Counted from the first letter of the stretch, positions 18,595 through 26,867 are shown. The stretch is DNA of 64,000 nt from Rhizobium sp. RU33A (GCF_900156055.1 NZ_FTMQ01000009.1:1-64000), one strand, 5' to 3'. The notes: generated from the sequence alone by a model not told the origin. Numbers and translations are program-made.

Positions 18595-19938
18595 ATGGAA
18601 TTGACCGGTCTACCGACTTCCCGCCGCGCCTTGCTCGGCCTCGGTGTGGCGGGCTTGGCTGCTGCAACAGTTGGCCTTCCGGCGCGCGCTGCCCGGATCG
18701 CGACGAAAGCCCGCATTGTCATCATCGGGGCGGGGGCTGCAGGCACCGCTCTCGCCAATCATCTGGTGGCACGGCTCGATGGTGCCCAGATCACGATCGT
18801 CGATGCGCGCGCCGAGCATCTTTATCAGCCCGGTCTGTCGCTGGTGGCTGCGGGTCTGAAGCCTGCCAGCTATACACTGTCAAAAACCACCGACTGGCTG
18901 CCGGACGGCATCACCCTGATCGCTGAGCACGCCGCTGAGATCGATCCGGTCGCAAAAACCGTTGCAACCACGGGCGGGCAGAGCCTGGCTTACGATTTTC
19001 TGGTCGTCGCACCCGGGCTCGTGCTGGATCATGATGCCATCGAGGGCTTTTCACTGGATCTCGTTGGTCAGAACGGCATCGGCGCGCTTTATGCAGGGCC
19101 CGATCACGCCGCCCGAACATGGCAGGCAGCGTCGGAATTTACCGAGAAAGGCGGCATCGGTCTGTTCACGCGGCCAGCCACGGAGATGAAATGCGCGGGC
19201 GCACCGCTCAAGCACACGTTTCTGATCGAGGACATTGCCAGCCGCGGCGGTGCGGCTGGAAAATACGAGATGCACTACGCCGCTCCGCAGCAGGCGCTGT
19301 TCTCCGTGCCGATCGTGCATGAAAAAGTCCGTATGCTCTTCGAAGAGCGAGGGATCGCCTCGCATTACGGGCACAGGCTGAAATCCATCGAGCCAGGTAC
19401 GAAACGCGCGACTTTCGTGGAAACGAAACTCGACCCCGTCACCAAGGTTGAAGTGCAGTCTGAAGTCGAGATGCCTTACGACTATCTGCATGTGATCCCG
19501 CCGCAGCGAGCGCCTGATGTCATCCGGCAATCCGGCCTGTCCTGGGCGGACAAATGGACCGATCAGGGTTGGGTCGAGGTCGACATGAAAACCCTGCGTC
19601 ATCTGCGCTATCCCGAGATCTTTGCCCTGGGCGATGTGGCCGGAGTGCCGAAGGGAAAAACGGCAGCCTCGGTCAAGTGGATGGTTCCAGTCGTCGAAGA
19701 CCATCTGGTGGCTGCCATAGAAGGGCGCGAGGGCACTGCCGTCTATGACGGATATACCTCTTGCCCCCTGATCACCCGGGTGGGCCGCGCCATGCTGGTC
19801 GAGTTCGACTACCACAACAATCTGGTCCCCTCGTTTCCGGGCGTTATCGCACCGCTGGAGGAGCTATGGATCAGCTGGCTGATGAAAGAGGTGGCCCTCA
19901 AGGCGACCTATAATGCAATGCTGCGCGGGAAAGCCTGA
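18595..19938 (+). CDS. sqr: Sulfide:quinone oxidoreductase with a Tat signal
   Basis: Encodes 447 residues. The N-terminus 'TSRRALLGLGVAGLAAATVG' is a twin-arginine signal, then the FAD-binding 'IVIIGAGAAGTALANHLVAR' (about residues 40-59) opens a flavoprotein fold. 'YQPGLSLVAAGL', 'EMKCAGAPLKHTFLIED' and 'YDGYTSCPLITRVGRAMLVE' hold the two cysteines expected in SQR, and 'PPQRAPDVIRQSGLSW' is also SQR-like. The enzyme oxidises sulfide to sulfane sulfur and passes electrons to the quinone pool. A Tat signal on SQR puts it at the periplasmic face of the membrane, which is not the case for every SQR. RBS GGAGG lies upstream. It is followed in the same operon by the DUF5368-like gene. Confidence 0.88.
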   Translation: MELTGLPTSRRALLGLGVAGLAAATVGLPARAARIATKARIVIIGAGAAGTALANHLVARLDGAQITIVDARAEHLYQPGLSLVAAGLKPASYTLSKTTDWLPDGITLIAEHAAEIDPVAKTVATTGGQSLAYDFLVVAPGLVLDHDAIEGFSLDLVGQNGIGALYAGPDHAARTWQAASEFTEKGGIGLFTRPATEMKCAGAPLKHTFLIEDIASRGGAAGKYEMHYAAPQQALFSVPIVHEKVRMLFEERGIASHYGHRLKSIEPGTKRATFVETKLDPVTKVEVQSEVEMPYDYLHVIPPQRAPDVIRQSGLSWADKWTDQGWVEVDMKTLRHLRYPEIFALGDVAGVPKGKTAASVKWMVPVVEDHLVAAIEGREGTAVYDGYTSCPLITRVGRAMLVEFDYHNNLVPSFPGVIAPLEELWISWLMKEVALKATYNAMLRGKA

Positions 19939-19948
19939 GGAGGACGCC

Positions 19949-20302
19949 ATGAAAGAGCTGACATTCGAAACCCTCATCGCCGTGTTCGAAGAGATCTTCA
20001 GCCCCGGCCTGTTCTGGGGCATGGTCGCCGCCGCGATCGTCGTGACACTAGCCTATCTCTATGTCCTGATCCGCGACCGATCGATGTCGATGCGGAAGTT
20101 TCTGCTGGCCCAACTCGCCATGCCCTTTGGTGCAGTCGCGGCCGTCGTCTTCGTGCAATCTGTGACAAATTCCCATCTGCGCGACATCGGTGGGCCTGTC
20201 GACGTTATCGTGCTGTTGGGTGTGGCCGCCATGGGGGCTGTGGGAGCGGCGATCCTGGTCTATACGGCCCAGTCTCTGTTCTTCAGAACAAAAGGCGCCT
20301 GA
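19949..20302 (+). CDS. DUF5368-like small membrane protein
   Basis: Encodes 117 residues from the ATG at 19949, preceded by a GAGGAGG ribosome site. 'MKELTFETLIAVFEEIFSPG' followed by 'LFWGMVAAAIVVTLAYLYVLIRD' is what I recall of DUF5368, a small family of proteobacterial membrane proteins. There are three hydrophobic helices, 'VIVLLGVAAMGAVGAAILVY' the last. No function is established. It begins 10 nt after sqr, so it is co-transcribed with it and may anchor or support the oxidoreductase; this is inferred from position only. Confidence 0.7.
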   Translation: MKELTFETLIAVFEEIFSPGLFWGMVAAAIVVTLAYLYVLIRDRSMSMRKFLLAQLAMPFGAVAAVVFVQSVTNSHLRDIGGPVDVIVLLGVAAMGAVGAAILVYTAQSLFFRTKGA

Positions 20303-20445
20303 CACTTTACACCCGACCCGGGGAGATCAGCCGAAACAAAGGCTGAAAGCGTGACGGACCAATCGGAAGGTCGCGACACGCTTGTCATCTTGATACCTGC
20401 GACCATGGGTGGAGCTGCGACCCTCTGATCCGGTCGGGCGGCGGT

Positions 20446-21003
20446 TTAATAGAAGGCAATCTCGCTCACGCTGATGTCGGCGTCATGGTTCCGACCAAAG
20501 GCGACTATACCGATCGATGTCAGGCTTGCGGCCCGCGGGACCTTGCGCAACAATGCGCCGGAGGGTGCGAAGTCTGTGAAGGGGAGACGGACTTCGGCCC
20601 AGGTGTTCGTGACATCAAACCCGGCCTGGTAATACTGCCAAGGCAGGATCGTGCCTGTGGTGCGCAGATGAACGAAGTAGCGTTGATCATTGCCACGGAC
20701 CATCAAGCGAACGCCGACTGTGCCTTCGGGCGGTGGGCTGGCCAAGTCCATCCGTATCTGGATGAAGCCGCCGTTGTTTTCGACGCTGACGCGACCGGAC
20801 ATCTGCGCGTGCCTGCGCCCATCTTCGGTGACGAACCGGATTTGCCCGGATGAGATCCCTCCCATCACCGTATCTGCGAAGAAACGCCAGCGAGTTTCGG
20901 GCTGAACCTTGAAATCCTCGATCATCATGTCACCCGCAAGCGCTTGGGAAACACCCCAGAGCGCAAGCATTGCCACCGTGGTCAATCTTGTCAAAGCACG
21001 CAT
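20446..21003 (-). CDS. CIA30-family secreted protein
   Basis: Encodes 185 residues with a signal peptide ending 'GVSQALAGD'. The mature part has the CIA30 (complex I intermediate-associated protein 30) pattern: 'WRFFADTVMGGISSGQIRF', 'GFIQIRMDL', 'YFVHLRTT' and 'WQYYQAGFDVTNTWAEVRLP'. CIA30 domains are carbohydrate-binding-like beta sandwiches; in bacteria the role is unclear. The signal peptide predicts a periplasmic location. It converges with the sqr operon and is the last gene of no clear operon; the methyltransferase upstream ends 81 nt away. Confidence 0.8.
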   Translation of the reverse strand: MRALTRLTTVAMLALWGVSQALAGDMMIEDFKVQPETRWRFFADTVMGGISSGQIRFVTEDGRRHAQMSGRVSVENNGGFIQIRMDLASPPPEGTVGVRLMVRGNDQRYFVHLRTTGTILPWQYYQAGFDVTNTWAEVRLPFTDFAPSGALLRKVPRAASLTSIGIVAFGRNHDADISVSEIAFY

Positions 21004-21084
21004 CGGTTCTTCCTGACTGTTTGATATCTACGCCGGTCCGGCAATCAAGCCTGCGGCAACGCTTCGTTGGAATTCGCGGCGTTC

Positions 21085-21708
21085 TCAGGCTTCTGGCTTG
21101 CGCACGACGATATAGGGGTTCTGCCGATACTTGCCGAAGACGCGTTCGTCGATGATCTCGAAGCCCGCATCGAAAAGCGATTGCCGAAATTCGGCGACGG
21201 TGTGTTGCGTGACTGCAGGAAACAGACCGGCGGCCCGCAGTACGCTGAAGAGAAGGCGAAATCTGAGCTTCAGATCGGCGAAACACCAGGTCTTGGAGAT
21301 GAACACGCCGCCGGGTTTGAGGTTGGCGAAAATCTGCGCGAGCGTCGCCGGCTGATCGTCTACCAGATGCAGGACGTTGAAGGCGCATATGGCGTCGAAT
21401 GGCCCGCCATCATAGGAATTCTGAGCGTCTGCCAGCCTGAAGGTGACGTTCGCTTCTGCCGGTTTGTCCCTGGCAATCCGGATCATTTCGGCTGAAAAGT
21501 CTGTCGCCGTCCAGGATGATACATGGGGTGCCAGCCGGATTGCGGTGCCGCCTGTGCCGCATCCCAGTTCCAGGACCTTGTCTGACGGCTTGAGCCGGGA
21601 GGCGACCTCGGCCAACATGGCGTCATAGGCTGCGACATCCTTGAGTGGCCGGGCGGCGTAGCGCCCGGCAATGCGGTTCCAGAACTTCTGCTGCTTCGAT
21701 ACGGTCAT
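21085..21708 (-). CDS. Class I SAM-dependent methyltransferase
   Basis: Encodes 207 residues. Motif I 'VLELGCGTGGTAIRLAPHVS' (about residues 44-63) is intact, followed by the acidic strand end 'ATDFSAEMI' and 'FDAICAFNVLHLV' and 'LKPGGVFISKTW', the pattern of small-molecule methyltransferases of the Methyltransf_11/25 type. The substrate is unknown. The gene sits 11 nt after the TauE/SafE exporter on the same strand and so is the third gene of the blh-tauE operon. A thiol or persulfide substrate would suit the neighbours but nothing in the sequence shows this. The ATG at 21706-21708 starts the conserved 'KFWNRIAGRYAARP'. Confidence 0.85.
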   Translation of the reverse strand: MTVSKQQKFWNRIAGRYAARPLKDVAAYDAMLAEVASRLKPSDKVLELGCGTGGTAIRLAPHVSSWTATDFSAEMIRIARDKPAEANVTFRLADAQNSYDGGPFDAICAFNVLHLVDDQPATLAQIFANLKPGGVFISKTWCFADLKLRFRLLFSVLRAAGLFPAVTQHTVAEFRQSLFDAGFEIIDERVFGKYRQNPYIVVRKPEA

Positions 21709-21719
21709 TTCAAAAGCCT

Positions 21720-22514
21720 TCACCAGAGGGGCAAGATTGCAGCACTGCTCATGTACAGCACATAGAATGCGACGACGAAGATCAGCACGGCAAAGATTCG
21801 GTTGAAAATGTTTCGCTGTGTCGACAGACGGGTCGCCAGCAGCATGCCGCCGATGCCGCCGATCACGCCGCCACCGATGAACTCGGCAGCGACTGCCCAG
21901 TCGATCAGGCCGGAGGCTGCGTAATTGATCGCAGTGGCGAGACCAAAGGTGCCGACGGCGAGAAGCGAAGAGCCGACCGCATTGATCATCGGCATGCCGG
22001 TCGCGAGCATCAGGCCAGGCACGATCAGGAAACCACCGCCGATACCGAAGAAGCCGGAAGCTGCTCCTGCGGCCAGGGCGACCGCGGCCGTCTTCCAGCA
22101 TGTCAGGCGATCCGTCTTGACGGTGCTTGCCACGATGGCGGTTCGCGGACGGAGCATGAGGCCCGCCACAAGCAGCATCAACAGGCCGAACAGGAAAAGC
22201 AGCTTCTCTCCGTCGAACGCCTTGCCAAGGCTGGAGCCGGCGAGGGCGCCCATCGTCCCGGTGGCGGCAAAGACGAAGGCACAACGCCACCAGACATGCC
22301 CTTTGCGGGCATGGCCGATGAGGTTGACATAGGCATTGACCGACACGGCCAGAGCACCGGTGCCGATGGCGATATGCGGTTGCGAGATGCCGACGACATA
22401 AAGAAGCAGGGGCGTTGCCAGGATAGAGCCGCCGCCACCGATGAGGCCGAGCGTAAAACCCACGAGGCCGCCGGAGCCGATCGCCGTCAGGGCCTGGGTG
22501 ACGAGGTCGTTCAT
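21720..22514 (-). CDS. TauE/SafE-family sulfite/sulfonate exporter
   Basis: Encodes 264 residues with about eight helices. 'GLVGFTLGLIGGGGSILATP' and 'GAASGFFGIGGGFLIVPGLM' are the two internal glycine-rich repeats of the TauE/SafE (DUF81) family. Members export sulfite, sulfoacetate or related anions and are repeatedly found next to Blh-type persulfide dioxygenases. The stop of the upstream Blh gene overlaps its start (ATGA), strong support for coupled expression: the dioxygenase produces sulfite, which this protein may export. Confidence 0.88.
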   Translation of the reverse strand: MNDLVTQALTAIGSGGLVGFTLGLIGGGGSILATPLLLYVVGISQPHIAIGTGALAVSVNAYVNLIGHARKGHVWWRCAFVFAATGTMGALAGSSLGKAFDGEKLLFLFGLLMLLVAGLMLRPRTAIVASTVKTDRLTCWKTAAVALAAGAASGFFGIGGGFLIVPGLMLATGMPMINAVGSSLLAVGTFGLATAINYAASGLIDWAVAAEFIGGGVIGGIGGMLLATRLSTQRNIFNRIFAVLIFVVAFYVLYMSSAAILPLW

Positions 22515-23389
22515 TCCCAGGCAGCTCCTGCAAGTGCGTCGAGCGGGATCTTTAGATAGCGCTTGCCGTTTCCTTCCGGTTCCGAGAGGCGCCCGCCGCG
22601 GATGTTGACCTGAAGCGCATGCAGGATCAGCTTCGGCATGGGCAGTGTCTTGTCGCGTGCCTCGCGCAGCGCCACGAAGGCTGCCTCGTCTTTGACGGCG
22701 ATGTGCGGATTGCTGCGCTTCTGTTCGGCGACGGTGCTCTCCCAGAGGGGTTCACGCCCGTCCGGTTGATAATCATGGCCCGTGAACAGGCGCGTCTCGC
22801 CGGACAGCGACAGGATTTCCTCGATCGAGGCCCAGAGCCGCTTGGCGCTGCCGCCGGGAAAATCCGCGCGCGCCGTGCCGCTGTCCGGCATGAACAGCGT
22901 GTCATGCACAAAGGCGGCGTCGCCGATCACATAGGTGATCGAGGCCAGCGTGTGGCCGGGTGAGAAGAGGACGCGACCCTGGAGTTCACCGACCGTGAAG
23001 GTGTCGCCGGCTTCGAACAACCGGTCCCACTGCGAGCCATCGGTTTGCAGATCCGGCCAGTTGTAGATCTCCTTCCAGAGCTTTTGCACCTCGACAACAC
23101 GGGCGCCAATGGCGGTCGGCGCGCCGGTCTTTTCCTTCAGATAGCGGGCGGCGGAAAAGTGGTCTGCATGGGGATGGGTGTCGAGGATCCACTCCACGCT
23201 GAGGCGCTTTTCCCTGATGTAATCCAGGATCGTATCGGCATTGCGGGTCGCGGTTGCGCCCGATTTTTCATCGTAGTCGAGCACCGGGTCGATGATCGAG
23301 CATTTTCTCGTTGCCGGATCACTCACGACATACTGGATGCTGAATGTCCGCGCGTCGTAAAAGCCCTTCACATCTGGCTTGGCGGTCAT
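22511..23389 (-). CDS. blh: Blh-type MBL-fold persulfide dioxygenase
   Basis: Encodes 292 residues from the ATG at 23389. The metallo-beta-lactamase motif 'DTHPHADHFSAARYLKEKTG' (THxHxDH), the histidine in 'FSPGHTLASITYVIGD' and the aspartate region 'VHDTLFMPDSGTARADFPGG' form the ETHE1/Blh iron site. These enzymes oxidise glutathione persulfide to sulfite and glutathione. In other Rhizobiales blh lies in the bigR operon and is repressed by the ArsR-type BigR; no bigR is visible here. The stop overlaps the TauE/SafE start. The final 70 residues include 'LILHALQVNIRGGRLSEPEG', typical of the Blh branch. Confidence 0.88.
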   Translation of the reverse strand: MTAKPDVKGFYDARTFSIQYVVSDPATRKCSIIDPVLDYDEKSGATATRNADTILDYIREKRLSVEWILDTHPHADHFSAARYLKEKTGAPTAIGARVVEVQKLWKEIYNWPDLQTDGSQWDRLFEAGDTFTVGELQGRVLFSPGHTLASITYVIGDAAFVHDTLFMPDSGTARADFPGGSAKRLWASIEEILSLSGETRLFTGHDYQPDGREPLWESTVAEQKRSNPHIAVKDEAAFVALREARDKTLPMPKLILHALQVNIRGGRLSEPEGNGKRYLKIPLDALAGAAWE

Positions 23390-23517
23390 GGTGTTTCCTT
23401 CCTCAACGTCAGTCATTTGCGTTTCTGTTGTCCGATTGTCCGGATCGGATGTCTTCGCGCCGTCCGACGGCGCGAAGGTTGCTTTGCTGTGTGCTGCCGG
23501 TGCCGGTCAGACGATGA

Positions 23518-24237
23518 TTAGGCGAGATCCTTGACGGTGAAATACCAGTCCGTGGTCTCGAGCCCCTCCGTCAGACGCTTCTCCACTTCCGCCATGGTCT
23601 TCGGCGAGCCGACGATGACCTTGTCGCCCGGTTGCCAGGCCTCCGGCGTCGCGACGCCGTGGGTGAGGCTCGTCTGCAGGGCTCTGACCAGGCGAAGAAC
23701 TTCAGGAACGCTGCGACCGTTGGTCATCGGGTAGTAGACCATGGCGCGCAGGATGCCCTTGTCGTCGATGATGAAGGTGGCGCGTACGGCCGAGGTGTCT
23801 GAGGCCCCGGGATGGATCATGCCGTAGGCGGTTGCCACCTTCATCGAGAGGTCTTCGATGATCGGGAAGGTGATCTCGACCCCAAACTTCTCCTTGATGT
23901 TCTGAACCCAGGCGAGATGGGAGTAGATGCTGTCGATCGAGAGGCCGAGCAGTTCGCAATTGATCGCCTTGAATTCTGCCGAAGCGTTGGCGAAGCCGAC
24001 GAACTCGGTCGTGCAGACGGGGGTGAAGTCCGCCGGATGCGAAAAGAGTACGAGCCACTTGCCCTTGTAGTCAGCAAGGCGGCGATCGCCATGGGTGGTC
24101 TTGGCGGAGAAGTCCGGCGCCGGCTCGTTGATGCGCGGCATCGCGGGGCCTGCGGCGGGCGCCAGCATGGCTGTGGCCGGTAAAACGGAGGCTGATTGTG
24201 CGGCTGCGCTGCTAGCGGTGTTGTCGGAGCAACTCAT
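23518..24237 (-). CDS. Peroxiredoxin, 1-Cys/Prx6-like
   Basis: Encodes 239 residues. The peroxidatic centre 'LFSHPADFTPVCTTEFVGFA' (about residue 75) is the PVCTT signature of Prx6-type peroxiredoxins and there is no matching C-terminal resolving cysteine; the other cysteines are at the N-terminus and in 'INCELLG'. It reduces peroxides, and the Prx6 type often uses glutathione or other thiols. The N-terminal 30 residues, 'SAAAQSASVLPATAMLAPAA', are alanine-rich and unconserved; a start nearer 'MPRINEPAPDFSA' (24138 or so) is possible. It is divergent from a LysR-family gene, the usual arrangement of a regulator with its target. Confidence 0.88.
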   Translation of the reverse strand: MSCSDNTASSAAAQSASVLPATAMLAPAAGPAMPRINEPAPDFSAKTTHGDRRLADYKGKWLVLFSHPADFTPVCTTEFVGFANASAEFKAINCELLGLSIDSIYSHLAWVQNIKEKFGVEITFPIIEDLSMKVATAYGMIHPGASDTSAVRATFIIDDKGILRAMVYYPMTNGRSVPEVLRLVRALQTSLTHGVATPEAWQPGDKVIVGSPKTMAEVEKRLTEGLETTDWYFTVKDLA

Positions 24238-24294
24238 GTGACTGGTCCTTGTGTGGCTCGCTTTCGTGCGAGACCTGTTTCTGTTTTGACCACC

Positions 24295-24320
24295 AATACA
24301 TATGACTATATATATGTATT
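24295..24320. promoter_or_regulatory. AT-rich inverted repeat between prx and the LysR gene
   Basis: AATACATAT (24295-24303) and ATATGTATT (24312-24320) are perfect complements separated by 8 nt. It lies in the 127-nt divergent spacer, 45 nt before the LysR start and 58 nt before the peroxiredoxin start, so it is a good candidate operator for the LysR protein. Confidence 0.6.
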
Positions 24321-24364
24321 ATGGAAACGAATAAAAGCGGACACACTCATCGGAAAAATCGATC

Positions 24365-25276
24365 ATGAAACCCGCACCTAATCTTCGACATCTGGGCTAT
24401 CTCCTCGCACTTGCCGAGCACCTGAATTTCAGTCGGGCGGCTGGTGCCTGTTCAGTGACGCAATCCACACTGAGTGCCGGTATCCGTGAACTTGAGACAC
24501 TGATCGGCGGGCAGCGTGCCGAGCGAACCAAACGCCAGGTCATGTTGACCCCTCTCGGGCGTTTGGTCTGTGACAAGGCGCGGATGATGTTGCAGTTGAG
24601 CGATGAGCTCGTGGATCTCGGTCACGGTGGTCCAGGCATGCTTACCGGTAGACTGGAGATCGGCGTGATCCCGACGGTTGGACCATTCTTGCTGCCGCGA
24701 TTGATGCCCGCGCTTCGCCAGCGCTATCCCGAACTTGAACTGGGCTGGCGCGAAGACAAGACGGCTCCTCTCATGGAGCGATTGAGAGCGGGACAACTTG
24801 ACGCTCTGCTCATGGCCTTTCCGCATGCAGTTAGCGGTCTGGAAACCATGGACTTGTTTGAAGATGTCTACCACTTCGTCTGCCATGCCGACCATCCGCT
24901 CGCCACGGCTGAGACAGTCGACGTCAAAGACCTGCCGCAACTGGACTTGTTGTTGCTGGAAAAGGAACATTGTCTTCATGCGCATGCCATTCCGCTGTTG
25001 ACGGCAGCCGCTGGGGGCGCGCGCAGCAGCTTTTCGGCTACAAGCCTTCACACACTTGTCGCGATGGTTGGCGAGGGGCAGGGCGCTACGCTTCTGCCGA
25101 CCATCGCGATAGAGGCTGGATTGCATGAAGCGCATTCGAGCGTGGTGGTGCCAATTGCGGGGCAAACCCAAGCTCGCCAGATCGGACTTGTTTGGCGTGG
25201 GCAATCACCGCGCGCATCCGCAATCCGGGAACTCGGGCTTTATCTGCGAGACCAACTGAAACCCAAACAGGGCTGA
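24365..25276 (+). CDS. LysR-family regulator, OxyR-like
   Basis: Encodes 303 residues. N-terminal helix-turn-helix 'LAEHLNFSRAAGACSVTQST' plus 'LSAGIRELETLIG' is LysR; the linker 'ERTKRQVMLTPLG' is typical of hydrogen-peroxide-responsive members. The effector domain has 'LLLLEKEHCLHAHAIPLLTA', aligned with the region of OxyR that carries Cys199 (HC). The second redox cysteine (Cys208) is replaced by leucine or threonine, so the OxyR disulfide cannot form. A one-cysteine sensing mode or another ligand is likely. Divergent from the peroxiredoxin, which is its probable target. It converges with dsbG, 8 nt apart. Confidence 0.85.
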   Translation: MKPAPNLRHLGYLLALAEHLNFSRAAGACSVTQSTLSAGIRELETLIGGQRAERTKRQVMLTPLGRLVCDKARMMLQLSDELVDLGHGGPGMLTGRLEIGVIPTVGPFLLPRLMPALRQRYPELELGWREDKTAPLMERLRAGQLDALLMAFPHAVSGLETMDLFEDVYHFVCHADHPLATAETVDVKDLPQLDLLLLEKEHCLHAHAIPLLTAAAGGARSSFSATSLHTLVAMVGEGQGATLLPTIAIEAGLHEAHSSVVVPIAGQTQARQIGLVWRGQSPRASAIRELGLYLRDQLKPKQG

Positions 25277-25284
25277 GCGTCCGA

Positions 25285-26079
25285 TCATTTCGGTCCCAGA
25301 AAAGCTCCCATCTGAGCTTCGCTCGGCATTCCGGCGAAGGTGTCGATCTTGCCTTCCTCGGTCCTGAAAACAATTGCCGGCGTGCCGCCAAAACCGAGCT
25401 CGGTCATCAAGGCGGCATTGCGATCAAGCTTTGCAGCCGTGTCGCCATCGATCCGATCCAGCGGGGCAATGCCGCCATCGGCATGTTTGCGCTCGTTCTC
25501 CGAAAGAGCTTCTTCAGGGGACTTCGCTTGTAGAATGGCGGCAGCCTTGGCGGGGGAATCCTGGCGGATAACGCCGACCATCACGTGGCGTAACTGAACT
25601 TTGCCGCTTTCGATCCAGGATCGCGCCGCGAGCCAGAAGCGATTGCAATAAGGGCAGTTCGGGTCGGTGAACGTATAGATGACACGAGGCGCATTCGGAT
25701 TGCCGTCCCGCACCCAGGTCGCTGCCTCGAGCTTGGTCCAGGATGCTTCGCTCAGGGGCTGTTCGACCATCTTCTTGAGCTGATCCTCCGCCATGTCCTG
25801 CCCATAGGCATCGACGAGCGTTCCGACGACCACATGTTGATTATCGGGTGTCAGATAGATCGCTAGAGGCTGCGCGCCGGCTTTGGCGGCGAAGGCTCTA
25901 AGACCGCCGGGAACCTGCATCTCGCCGAGAATGCGGATGCCCTGCTGCTCGATCGTCTTGAGGATCTCGGGATAGGCCTTGTCTTCAGCCTCAGCACCGG
26001 TAGCCATGACGACGCCCATCAGAAGCGCCAGGGCGATTGCGGGGTATGACATGGGACGGTGAAGCGCTTTCAAAAACAT
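25285..26079 (-). CDS. DsbG/DsbC-like periplasmic thiol:disulfide protein
   Basis: Encodes 264 residues from the ATG at 26077-26079 with a signal peptide ('AIALALLMGVVMATGAEAED'). The catalytic CxxC is 'FTDPNCPYCNRFWLAARSWI' (CPYC) near residue 128. A DsbC/DsbG dimerisation-like N-terminal domain is suggested by 'ILKTIEQQGIRILGEMQVPG' and 'PLAIYLTPDNQHVVVGTLVD', and the conserved proline is in 'FGGTPAIVF'. DsbG is held reduced by DsbD and protects single cysteines, including those of L,D-transpeptidases. Here it is directly downstream of an L,D-transpeptidase gene on the same strand, and a DsbD gene is nearby, so the same job is likely. Confidence 0.85.
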   Translation of the reverse strand: MFLKALHRPMSYPAIALALLMGVVMATGAEAEDKAYPEILKTIEQQGIRILGEMQVPGGLRAFAAKAGAQPLAIYLTPDNQHVVVGTLVDAYGQDMAEDQLKKMVEQPLSEASWTKLEAATWVRDGNPNAPRVIYTFTDPNCPYCNRFWLAARSWIESGKVQLRHVMVGVIRQDSPAKAAAILQAKSPEEALSENERKHADGGIAPLDRIDGDTAAKLDRNAALMTELGFGGTPAIVFRTEEGKIDTFAGMPSEAQMGAFLGPK

Positions 26080-26123
26080 GATGCGAACCTTTGATTGTCT
26101 GTTTGCGGTGTTGGGCAAGGTGG

Positions 26124-26867
26124 TCAGGCGCCTTCGGTGCCGAGAACCACGACCCTCGAACCCTGCGGCACCTGGTTGTAGAGGTCGATAACGTCCTGGT
26201 TCAGCATGCGAATGCAGCCGGACGACGCCGCCGTTCCGATCGTCCAGGGTTCGTTGGTCCCGTGGATGCGATACAGCGTGTCCTTGCCATCCTTGACCAG
26301 ATACAGTGCCCGCGCCCCAAGAGGGTTCTTGTCGCTGCCGTCCATGCCGTCGGCCCATTTGCGGTAGCGGGTGGGATCGCGCTTGAGCATATCGGGCGTG
26401 GGCGTCCAGCGGGGCCATTGGCGCTTGAAGCCGATATGGGCGGAACCAGAGAATTCGAAGCCGGCCTTGCCGACGCCGACACCATAGCGGACGGCCTTGC
26501 CTCGTGCTTTGACCAGATAAAGGAAGCGGTTCTTGGGGTCGACGACAATGGTGCCGAGCGGATGCTCGGTCTTGTAGTCAATGGTCTGCTTCAGAAACTG
26601 CTGGCCAATCCGTTGTGTATCGACAGCGGGGACGGGGAAGGGTTCGTTTCCAAGTGCCTTGTAACGCTCGAGGCGGGATGAGCTTGGCTCAGGTGCCGGC
26701 GGTTGAAAGGCGTGCGGAGCAAGGGGGCGGATCGTCGGCGCGGTGGTGGCGCAGGAAATGAGACCGATCGAAACCAGACCCAGAGCGACCAATGTCTTCA
26801 GAGACCGGATATGAATAAAGCTAAGGTAGTCGGCAGATAGGGGGCAGGGTGAGAAGGGTGCGGACAT
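26124..26867 (-). CDS. L,D-transpeptidase (YkuD) lipoprotein, copy A
   Basis: Encodes 247 residues. 'LVSIGLISCATT' is a lipobox-like site, so the protein is probably a lipoprotein of the outer or inner membrane. The YkuD domain has 'HPLGTIVVDPKNRFLYLVKA', 'HGTNEPWTIGTAASSGCIRM' with the catalytic cysteine, and 'NQDVIDLYNQVPQGSRVVVL'. It cross-links peptidoglycan (3-3) or attaches proteins to it. The active cysteine must stay reduced, which matches dsbG 44 nt downstream. A CTTAAG-N5-CTTAAG box lies 54 nt upstream of the start. A close relative is at 31759-32466. Confidence 0.88.
   Translation of the reverse strand: MSAPFSPCPLSADYLSFIHIRSLKTLVALGLVSIGLISCATTAPTIRPLAPHAFQPPAPEPSSSRLERYKALGNEPFPVPAVDTQRIGQQFLKQTIDYKTEHPLGTIVVDPKNRFLYLVKARGKAVRYGVGVGKAGFEFSGSAHIGFKRQWPRWTPTPDMLKRDPTRYRKWADGMDGSDKNPLGARALYLVKDGKDTLYRIHGTNEPWTIGTAASSGCIRMLNQDVIDLYNQVPQGSRVVVLGTEGA

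Noticed and set aside
20328-20345. CAGCC/GGCTG hairpin between the sqr operon and the CIA30 gene
   Set aside because: Only five base pairs with no T-run; too weak to call a terminator.
21709-22533. N-terminal extension of the methyltransferase at 21085
   Set aside because: It is the TauE/SafE gene read in another frame.
22543-23521. A bigR-like ArsR regulator near blh
   Set aside because: Looked for but not found on either strand within the blh-tauE region.
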